Below are positions 8,490 to 13,596 of a stretch of DNA of 13,596 nt, one piece after another. Origin of the DNA: Caldifarciminota bacterium UBA3079 (lineage in GTDB: Bacteria > Hydrothermota > Tepidihabitantia > Tepidihabitantales > Tepidihabitantaceae); NCBI GenBank assembly GCA_002366635.1, contig DFBN01000098.1, positions 1 through 13,596 on the forward strand, given 5' to 3'. Each line of letters begins with the position of its first letter. The stretch's first letter is position 1. The position numbers and the translations under genes were made by a program. The notes beneath the pieces are model-generated. The model made no database searches and had not been told where the DNA came from. It worked only from the letters and a program-made list of their open reading frames with translations.

Positions 8490-8519
8490 ATAATACCAAC
8501 TCCACTCAAGGTATGTCAA
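8490..8519 (-). promoter_or_regulatory. strong sigma-70-type promoter of the tamA-tamB-priA operon
   Basis: Minus strand: perfect TTGACA (8519-8514), 18 bases, TATTAT (8495-8490, five of six matches to TATAAT). Predicted transcription start is about 8483. It drives the Omp85 gene, and through gene overlaps tamB and priA, for which I saw no separate promoter. The -35 box coincides with the most upstream possible Omp85 start codon, which argues against that start. Confidence 0.7.
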
Positions 8520-8669
8520 ACATCACCGGCTCCACTTCCGGATATTAAGTCTGCCGGACAGAAAGGAGAACTGGACATCTCCACAACTACGTCCCAAAGG
8601 GACAGACTGGGAATGCCCTGTATGCGATATCTTTGATTAAAGGTTTAACCGAATCCGGGACTTACAGTA
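8520..8669. other. 150-base intergenic region with two small hairpins
   Basis: Between the HD-domain gene and the operon promoter. GTCCC-AAA-GGGAC (8591-8603) is a perfect 5-bp stem with a 3-base loop. GGAGA and TCTCC (8565-8569, 8578-8582) flank an 8-base loop. Neither is followed by a T-run on the minus strand, so they are not convincing intrinsic terminators for the HD gene. No open frame of interest is seen. Confidence 0.45.
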
Positions 8670-9329
8670 TTAAACAAGCTTGTTGCCATTGATTTCAAGA
8701 CTGTAATGACAGTGAAGGAAATCAGCCGCACGCCGGGATATCATCATCCTTGAGAGAAATATCTCGAAATACTCCATTACTGAAGAGATGCTGGTATCGA
8801 CCCTGAGCTTGAACACTATCTTCCGCGCTTCCTTGTCCACTGTCAAACTGGAACTTCGGACCGCATAGTTAACCCGGTCGTGGATGTCGAATCGGATGAG
8901 TGCAGGATTACGGACTCGGCTGCGATGAACATCGGCTTTGTCTGCCAGTATCAGTGCTGCCGATATTTCTGAAACAGGGTTGCCGGTTTCTTCGTGGTGG
9001 TTGCCGATTGCCGCCATAACCTGTGCTACTTCGTCGTAGTCCATCTTCAACCTCAAAAGGACATTCCGCGCCAGGATGGCGCTCGTCCGTTCGTGGCATT
9101 CGCGGTTAACCACATTGCCAATATCGTGCAGGTAACCGGCTATCGCAGCCAGTTCTGTCAACCGCTCGTCATAGTCCAGCGCCCGGAGTACACCCCGTGC
9201 GTTTTTTGCAACAAGCCTGGCATGCCTCTGACCGTGCTCAGTATAACCGAGCATCTCCAGTTGCCGGTCGGATTCCCTTATCAAAGTAATGACTTCCGCA
9301 TCCTTGGATACCTTTCTGAATGTTAACAT
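8670..9329 (-). CDS. HD-domain phosphohydrolase, 219 residues
   Basis: Cytoplasmic metal-dependent phosphohydrolase of the HD superfamily, substrate unknown. Metal ligands are visible: H36 (EHGQRHARLVAKNA), the HD pair H68-D69 in GYLHDIGN, H79, N110-H111-H112 (GNHHEETG) and D130 (LADKADVHRSRVRN). The blocks FDIHDRVNYAV (147-157) and SSVMEYFEIFLSRM (182-195) are, from memory, typical of a conserved family of about 220 residues found in Thermotogae, Firmicutes and other anaerobes, whose biological role is not established as far as I know. No signal peptide or membrane segment. The ATG at 9329 is preceded by a promoter whose -10 ends 7 bases upstream and by no Shine-Dalgarno, so the start may be leaderless. 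The 3' end adjoins a perfect 12-base palindrome. It is separate from the Omp85 operon, which has its own promoter. Confidence 0.9.
   Translation of the reverse strand: MLTFRKVSKDAEVITLIRESDRQLEMLGYTEHGQRHARLVAKNARGVLRALDYDERLTELAAIAGYLHDIGNVVNRECHERTSAILARNVLLRLKMDYDEVAQVMAAIGNHHEETGNPVSEISAALILADKADVHRSRVRNPALIRFDIHDRVNYAVRSSSLTVDKEARKIVFKLRVDTSISSVMEYFEIFLSRMMISRRAADFLHCHYSLEINGNKLV
8673..8684. repeat. perfect 12-base palindrome at the HD gene stop
   Basis: AACAAGCTTGTT is self-complementary and covers the last codons of the HD-domain gene, ending one base from its TAA. It could form a small cruciform or serve as a dimeric protein site, but the codons (AAC AAG CTT GTT) explain it as coding sequence too. 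Short palindromes of this length occur by chance. Confidence 0.3.
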
Positions 9330-9336
9330 GACTTGG

Positions 9337-9364
9337 ATACTACTGCATCTGCTCTTCCGGTCAA
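9337..9364 (-). promoter_or_regulatory. promoter of the HD-domain gene
   Basis: Minus strand: TTGACC (9364-9359), 16 bases, TAGTAT (9342-9337; four of six matches, TANNNT satisfied), then exactly 7 bases to the ATG at 9329. The -35 is one base off consensus. The geometry matches the promoters of butyrate kinase and the 158-residue gene. Confidence 0.5.
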
Positions 9365-9396
9365 TATGAGTCAGAACGGATTAGAGACCGACCTGA

Positions 9397-9873
9397 TTAT
9401 TCTTCTTCGGAGAGCTCACCGTTGCACAGTGCCAGCTTTGCATACTCTTCGTAGTCACCGAGCAACCGCTCATCGCCAACCAGTTCGTTCTTCCAGCGGA
9501 TGGCAACCTCATTGGCGCCGAAGGTTTTATCCAGAAATATCTGAATTTTGGGACCACCGACATAATTGGTATCCCTGAGAATAATACCACCGGAATTCGG
9601 GTTATCACCGCATACATTATATACCTCTGAAGCGGCTTCCGGGTCATAATCCCAGAGCTCCGGCCCTTTTACTACCCTCTTGTAACGCAGGAACTCAATG
9701 AGATTGTTGGCAATCTCTATCATCAGCATGTAATCTTCGGCCGGCACGCTGCCCGCCGTATGATTCTTAAACGGCAGGTGTAGACAAACGCCCATCTCCC
9801 CGCGTCCTTCTCCGTAGAATATTCTATCCGGGTCTATAAATTTGCTGAGGTCTTTATGCGCGAGATGTAGCAC
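9397..9873 (-). CDS. unrecognised hypothetical protein, 158 residues
   Basis: I do not recognise this protein. It is acidic and probably cytoplasmic: no signal peptide, no long hydrophobic stretch, two isolated cysteines besides one near residue 30. Visible segments are an early GEGRGEMGVCLHLPF (21-35), a helix-like block EDYMLMIEIANNLIEFLRYKRV (46-67), GPKIQIFLDKTFGANEVAIRWKNEL (106-130) and an acidic tail ending SEEE. It reads like a genuine folded domain rather than a shadow frame. The GTG at 9873 sits 7 bases after a -10 box, which would make the mRNA leaderless. The alternative ATG at 9795 has an AAGGA 9 bases upstream and would give 132 residues. It has its own promoter, back-to-back with that of the GNAT gene. 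Confidence 0.75.
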   Translation of the reverse strand: MLHLAHKDLSKFIDPDRIFYGEGRGEMGVCLHLPFKNHTAGSVPAEDYMLMIEIANNLIEFLRYKRVVKGPELWDYDPEAASEVYNVCGDNPNSGGIILRDTNYVGGPKIQIFLDKTFGANEVAIRWKNELVGDERLLGDYEEYAKLALCNGELSEEE

Positions 9874-9880
9874 AACCTTT

Positions 9881-9908
9881 ATTCTATTATGTTATCTTGC
9901 CATGTCAA
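9881..9908 (-). promoter_or_regulatory. promoter of the 158-residue hypothetical gene
   Basis: Minus strand: perfect TTGACA (9908-9903), 16 bases, TAGAAT (9886-9881; five of six), then 7 bases to the GTG at 9873. AAAGG lies inside those 7 bases, too close to act as a normal Shine-Dalgarno for that GTG. With the promoter at 9940 it makes a divergent pair in a 144-base gap. Confidence 0.65.
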
Positions 9909-9939
9909 CTAGAATTGTATCAACGGGCTTCGAATATAT

Positions 9940-9970
9940 TTGACACCCGCCGTTTTCTCTGGGTTAATAT
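9940..9970 (+). promoter_or_regulatory. promoter of the GNAT-fold gene
   Basis: Plus strand: perfect TTGACA (9940-9945), 19 bases, TAATAT (9965-9970); TTAATA one base earlier gives 18. Predicted start is about 9977, leaving a leader of about 40 bases before the GTG at 10018. Spacing is at the long end, so strength may be modest or activator-dependent. Confidence 0.5.
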
Positions 9971-10017
9971 AGTGTGTCAATAACAATTAAGAGAAATCCT
10001 TCTGACTGGGGTATCCG

Positions 10018-11130
10018 GTGATTCGGATAACTGAAGTCAAATCTCCTGCCCAGCTTGAATCTTTCATTGATTTCCCCTGGCAGATATACGCTGGTGACAG
10101 GAATTGGGTTCCGCCGCTGAAAAAGGAAGTCCATAGCCTCCTGGACCACAGACGCCATCCATTCTGGGAGCACGCCCGCGGCACCCTGTTCCTTGCTGAA
10201 AAAGATAGCAGTGTTGTAGGCCGGATCAGCGCCCAGATTGATGACAACTACAATAAACTCTGGAATGAAAAACTGGGGTCGTTCGGATTCTTTGAATGCC
10301 CGGACGACCGGGAAACTGCCGAAGCGTTGTTCAATGCCGCATCTGAGTGGAACAGAAACCAGGGGATGACCGTTCTGCGTGGGCCTATGAGTCCGTCTTC
10401 AAACGACGAATGGGGATTTCTGATTCAAGGATTTGACCGGCCGCCGGTTCTGATGATGCCGTATAACCAGCCTTATTACGCGGGTCTGGCCGAGAATCAC
10501 GGCTTTAGAAAAGCCAAAGACCTGCTGGCATTTATCAAATACGCCTCAACACCCATGCCTGAGCGGTTTTCCAACCTGGCAAGGAAACTCAGAAGCAATC
10601 CGCGCATTACTGTCCGGCCTGTCAGTCTGAAGAACCTTTACAATGAGATGGCTATCATCAAAGAACTCTATAATGCATCCTGGAAAAAGAACTGGGGCTT
10701 TTCACCGATGACAAATAGGGAAATGGACCTGATTGCCAAGCAGATGAAGAATTTTGCCCAGCCTGAAATGGTCTTGCTGGCATTCTATGACGGTAAACCT
10801 GCCGGCCTTTCCATAACACTACCCGACATAAATCAGGTGCTAAGACACCTGAACGGCAAACTCGGACTGCCCGGCATAATCAAATTCCTTTATTACCGGC
10901 GCAGAATCACTGGTGCCCGTGCACTGGTTTTCGGATTCAAAGAAGAATACCGCAGACTCGGACTGCCCGTTCTCCTGTTCTATGAAACCGAAAAGTTCAT
11001 GCGACTGAAGCGTTATCAATGGTGTGAGCTGTCATGGAACCTAGAAGATAACCGCCTGATTAACAACTTCGACAAAGAATTAGGCGGAGAGGTATACAAA
11101 CGCTACCGCGTATATGAAATGTCAATCTGA
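10018..11130 (+). CDS. YghO-like GNAT-fold putative acyltransferase, 370 residues
   Basis: Family close to E. coli YghO, a tandem GNAT-like protein predicted to be a cytoplasmic N-acyltransferase; its substrate is not established. Family blocks: FPWQIYAGDRNWVPPL (19-34), VVGRISAQIDDNYN (66-79), FGFFECPDD (89-97), RGPMSPSSNDEWGFLIQGFD (121-140), PYNQPYY (148-154), GFRKAKDLLAF (162-172), WGFSPMT (226-232), and an acyl-CoA-loop-like EEYRRLGLPVLL (309-320) before ELSWNLEDN (337-345). The length matches the family (about 370-390). Start: GTG at 10018, preceded at 6 bases by a weak GGGG. A 15-codon frame from GTG 9974 ends in a TGA overlapping this start as GTGA. The next gene, tldD, begins 35 bases downstream with its own promoter-like element, so the two may or may not be co-transcribed. 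Confidence 0.88.
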   Translation: MIRITEVKSPAQLESFIDFPWQIYAGDRNWVPPLKKEVHSLLDHRRHPFWEHARGTLFLAEKDSSVVGRISAQIDDNYNKLWNEKLGSFGFFECPDDRETAEALFNAASEWNRNQGMTVLRGPMSPSSNDEWGFLIQGFDRPPVLMMPYNQPYYAGLAENHGFRKAKDLLAFIKYASTPMPERFSNLARKLRSNPRITVRPVSLKNLYNEMAIIKELYNASWKKNWGFSPMTNREMDLIAKQMKNFAQPEMVLLAFYDGKPAGLSITLPDINQVLRHLNGKLGLPGIIKFLYYRRRITGARALVFGFKEEYRRLGLPVLLFYETEKFMRLKRYQWCELSWNLEDNRLINNFDKELGGEVYKRYRVYEMSI

Positions 11131-11134
11131 TTCC

Positions 11135-11162
11135 TTGAACCCTGGCCCTGGTTTCTTATACT
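11135..11162 (+). promoter_or_regulatory. possible promoter of tldD-tldE
   Basis: TTGAAC (11135-11140), 16 bases, TATACT (11157-11162; five of six). The hexamer ends 2 bases before the first ATG and 5 before the second, so initiation at 11168 would be leaderless or nearly so. It lies in the 34-base gap after the GNAT gene. The -35 is weak (four of six). Confidence 0.4.
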
Positions 11163-11164
11163 GA

Positions 11165-12679
11165 ATGATGTCACAGAAAATAGCCAGTGAAGCACAAATC
11201 AGGAGGGTATTAGTCAATGCCCTCTCCTATACCAGAAGCCGCGTCGAATATGCAGACCTGCTCTACGAACGGGCAGTGAGAATCGAACTCCAGCAGCTAC
11301 CCGACCGACTCATCAAAAAGCCGTTTAACGCCAAATCAAGGATTCAACTCCGTTTGCTTAACAGAGGAAAAAAGGCGGAAATAAAAGTGGGCACGCTTAA
11401 CCTCACCTCAATCAAACACGCAATCGACGAAGGGATGAAGCTCTTGCGCGCATCGCCCAGGCCTCAGAAACTCGTGAGCCTTGCCCCGATTCCGAACCCG
11501 GGAAAAGTCCGCTACGGTCTGCCCGCACCTGCTGCTTTTCCTGCCGATGAAATCTTTGATGCACTGATACGCAGCATCACCGGGCTTGCAAGGAAAATCG
11601 AGCGCAAGCACGCCGGCAGAAATATCAAAGTCAAACCCGAATTCTGGTTCTTTTCCCAGCGCGAAGAGAAAGCGATTGCCGATACCGAAGGTGTGTTCAA
11701 AACCCAAGTGCTGCCACGCACTTTTCTCCAAGTGATAACCCGGGTAAAAGGCAAGGGCGACAAAATGACCCAGACCCGGGCACGACTGGGCAATGTGCAT
11801 ACTTATACCGATATCGTCAGGAAGACAAAAACAGACCGGTATGTCATGACTCCTGCCGTAAGGAAATTCCTGACCGAATGGTTCGAACGCACCATTGCGC
11901 TCCAGGACGCCGTCAGCTTGACTCCGGCCCAAGTCAGGAAACTCGACCATATGATTCTTCATTACACCACGGCCGGCGTCTTTGTCCACGAAGCCCTGGG
12001 CCACAACTTTGAGGCCGACATCGTCAAAGCGGGCGGCTCAGGCATTATTGATAAAGACGGCAAACCAAAGGGCGCGGTTGCGTGTGAAGATGTAAACATC
12101 ATGGATGGCCCGGTTTCCGATGACTTCACCAATGGATTCGGCACCGAGTTGATTGACGACGAAGGTGTTGAAGTCAAAACCAAGCTTCTGGCCCGAAACG
12201 GCAGAATGGTCGGGATGATTCTTTCCCGTGAGACTGCGGCGTATTTCGGACTCAAGCCCAATGGCGGTGCATTTTCCGAAATGGGTGACCCACGTATCCC
12301 GCGGATGTCTGATACCTATCTGATGCCTGCCACCAGAAGCAACTGGAGGCACAGCCTCAAAGAACTGATAAAGGATATAAAATACGGCATCCTGCTTGTC
12401 GGCACTACCGGCGGTGCTGTTTCCAAAGACGGCATGTCATCCTCAGTCCAGCTCGGTTACCTGGTTGAAAACGGCAAAGTCACCAATATGGTCAAGCCCT
12501 CAAATTTTACCGCCAAGACGATGTTCGCACTCAGATATGTAGACGGTTTTGCCGGACCTGTTGAAATCCGTGATGTCGGATTCTGCGGCAAAGGGCAAAC
12601 GAAATTCGTTGCGGACGGCGGCCCGACCTGGACCCGCATCAAAAACAATGAGTATATCGGCCTATCAGTACAGGGGTAA
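11165..12679 (+). CDS. tldD: TldD metalloprotease subunit
   Basis: TldD is the catalytic subunit of the cytoplasmic TldD/TldE heterodimeric zinc protease. In enterobacteria it digests unfolded peptides, removes the leader of microcin B17 and helps degrade the CcdA antitoxin. The zinc motif is intact: H275-E276-A-L-G-H280 in VFVHEALGHNFEAD, and the third ligand is probably C474 in GFCGKGQ (472-478). Other family blocks: MSDTYLMPA (381-389), GTTGGAVSKDGMSSSVQLGYLV (413-434), and DGGPTWTRIKN near the end. At 504 residues it is slightly longer than E. coli TldD (481). Tandem ATGs at 11165 and 11168; no Shine-Dalgarno is seen, and a TATACT box lies just upstream, so the second ATG could be a leaderless start. 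tldE starts 3 bases after its stop. Confidence 0.94.
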   Translation: MMSQKIASEAQIRRVLVNALSYTRSRVEYADLLYERAVRIELQQLPDRLIKKPFNAKSRIQLRLLNRGKKAEIKVGTLNLTSIKHAIDEGMKLLRASPRPQKLVSLAPIPNPGKVRYGLPAPAAFPADEIFDALIRSITGLARKIERKHAGRNIKVKPEFWFFSQREEKAIADTEGVFKTQVLPRTFLQVITRVKGKGDKMTQTRARLGNVHTYTDIVRKTKTDRYVMTPAVRKFLTEWFERTIALQDAVSLTPAQVRKLDHMILHYTTAGVFVHEALGHNFEADIVKAGGSGIIDKDGKPKGAVACEDVNIMDGPVSDDFTNGFGTELIDDEGVEVKTKLLARNGRMVGMILSRETAAYFGLKPNGGAFSEMGDPRIPRMSDTYLMPATRSNWRHSLKELIKDIKYGILLVGTTGGAVSKDGMSSSVQLGYLVENGKVTNMVKPSNFTAKTMFALRYVDGFAGPVEIRDVGFCGKGQTKFVADGGPTWTRIKNNEYIGLSVQG

Positions 12680-12682
12680 AAT

Positions 12683-13596
12683 ATGCAACTGGAGAAATTC
12701 GCAAAGCAGACCATAAACCTTGCCGCCAAGCTCAAGCTGGACGACATCGAACTGTTTCTGACCTATTCCCGAACCCTTTCTGCCAAGATTGAGAATCGGG
12801 ACATCAACCTGGAATTGAAAGAAGGTATCTTCAATGCAGGCATCAGGGTAATCAAGAAAGGCAAACTCGGCTATGTTCCAATCACCGAGCCAGACCTGAA
12901 TGTGCTCAGAACCGGCATTAAGGCTGCACTTGCCAAAGCCGGGCCTGCACCATTCGTGAATTTTGCTGTTCTCAGCGACAGGAAAAAGCGACTCGAACTC
13001 TATGACGACAGAATAACCCGGATGCTTGGCAGCCCGTCCAAAATCAAGAACCTAGCTAGAAACATTATCGAGCGCGCTTTCACAGTCAAAGGCATCGAGA
13101 ACTTTGAAGGCGGCATTGGCTTGAACATCGAGGACCGGCTCGTTACAACGATGCACAACAGAACACCGGCATTTGCCACCAGAACCGCTTTCTCGGCATT
13201 CGTGGATGTCAACTCCAGGGACTTTGATTTTGTCGCGGGCCGCAGGATGCCGGACCTAGAAAAAGTGGCAAAGCTCGGGGAAAACCTTGCCCGCTCGCTA
13301 CCGAAAAGAAGCACAACCCCGGAATCCGAAGGTATGAAAGGCAAGAAACTGCCGGTGATTATCCACCCGCTGATGCTTGAAACGATACTACGTAATCTTG
13401 TGGCCGAACACATCTATGCATCAACGGTTCAGGAAGGAATGTCCCGTTACCGAGTAGGCCAGCAGGTAGCACCAATAACAGTCACGCTCTGGGACGATGC
13501 CACCGCACCTTATGCCGAAAGCACCTTTCCGACCGATGACGAAGGCACAAATACCCGCAGGACAACGGTAATTGAAAACGGCATGCTTAAAACCCT
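12683..13596 (+). CDS. pmbA: TldE/PmbA subunit (3' end cut by window edge)
   Basis: Partner of TldD in the heterodimeric metalloprotease. The first 304 residues are present; full-length proteins are about 450. It has the TldD/PmbA fold signatures: an N-terminal alpha-beta domain (to about 190), NRTPAFATRTAFSAFV near 159-174, the C-terminal domain opening around PVIIHPLMLETIL (229-241), GQQVAPITVTLWDD (261-274), and DDEGTNTRRTTVIENGMLKTL (283 to the edge). No HExxxH motif appears, as expected for TldE, which is the non-catalytic subunit. The ATG at 12683 has a good Shine-Dalgarno, AGGGG, ending 6 bases upstream and overlapping the last codons of tldD. The 3-base gap and that site indicate one operon with coupled translation. 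This is the clearest Shine-Dalgarno in the window. Confidence 0.93.
   Translation, partial: MQLEKFAKQTINLAAKLKLDDIELFLTYSRTLSAKIENRDINLELKEGIFNAGIRVIKKGKLGYVPITEPDLNVLRTGIKAALAKAGPAPFVNFAVLSDRKKRLELYDDRITRMLGSPSKIKNLARNIIERAFTVKGIENFEGGIGLNIEDRLVTTMHNRTPAFATRTAFSAFVDVNSRDFDFVAGRRMPDLEKVAKLGENLARSLPKRSTTPESEGMKGKKLPVIIHPLMLETILRNLVAEHIYASTVQEGMSRYRVGQQVAPITVTLWDDATAPYAESTFPTDDEGTNTRRTTVIENGMLKT

Noticed and set aside
8448..8519. Upstream extension of the Omp85 gene to the TTG at 8519
   Set aside because: That TTG is the first three bases of a perfect TTGACA -35 box with a TATTAT -10 18 bases on. The extension would precede the transcription start and would put a charged stretch before the signal-peptide core.
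8565..8603. Two hairpins as a terminator of the HD-domain gene
   Set aside because: Stems are only 5 bp and no T-run follows on the minus strand; they are noted only as weak structures.
11408..12004. Minus-strand frame of 198 codons opposite tldD
   Set aside because: It is antisense to the tldD catalytic region including HEALGH. The zinc motif on the plus strand settles the coding direction.
13000..13413. Minus-strand frame of 137 codons opposite tldE
   Set aside because: The plus strand carries a continuous TldE/PmbA frame with a good Shine-Dalgarno; the minus frame is a shadow.
1..13596. tRNA, rRNA, CRISPR array, insertion sequence or prophage
   Set aside because: No regularly spaced repeats, no terminal inverted repeats flanking a transposase, no integrase and no recognisable structural-RNA sequence were seen on either strand by eye.

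Overview
This 13.6 kb window looks like an ordinary chromosomal stretch of a diderm (outer-membrane-bearing) bacterium. An Omp85-family barrel sits next to a TamB-like protein, so there must be an outer membrane. A butyrate kinase suggests short-chain acyl or fermentative metabolism. Base composition is moderate and even. I saw no transposase, integrase, tRNA, rRNA or CRISPR array. The phylum cannot be fixed by eye. The degenerate PriA, the sparse Shine-Dalgarno sequences and the apparent leaderless promoters fit a little-studied lineage better than a proteobacterium, but that is inference.

Layout: from base 1 to about 9873 every convincing gene is on the minus strand. From about 9940 to the end everything is on the plus strand, with a divergent promoter region between. 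In window order: a butyrate kinase cut by the left edge (1-847, minus); a poorly supported stretch (848-1529) with a doubtful 114-codon frame and a short zinc-ribbon-like frame; then a tightly packed operon transcribed from about 8483 leftward. In transcription order the operon holds an Omp85/TamA-like barrel, a TamB-like bridge protein and a PriA-like primosomal protein. Next come an HD-domain phosphohydrolase (8670-9329) and an unrecognised 158-residue protein (9397-9873), each with its own promoter. On the plus strand are a YghO-like GNAT-fold protein, TldD, and TldE/PmbA cut by the right edge.

How the genes work together: TamA-like and TamB-like proteins would form an inner-to-outer membrane bridge for lipid transport or outer-membrane protein assembly. 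TldD and TldE form a heterodimeric zinc metalloprotease. The other genes have no obvious shared pathway.

Two things stand out. First, PriA keeps its N-terminal domain, its eight zinc cysteines and its C-terminal domain. It has lost the Walker A, Walker B (DEEH) and motif VI residues and appears to lack the winged-helix segment, so it is probably not a helicase. Second, four minus-strand promoters share one geometry: a TTGAC-type -35, 16-18 bases, a TANNNT -10, exactly 7 bases, then a start codon. This is what leaderless mRNAs would look like. At the Omp85 gene that leaderless start opens a 12-codon frame whose stop overlaps the likely Omp85 start as TTGA, suggesting a coupled leader peptide (or a single-base error).
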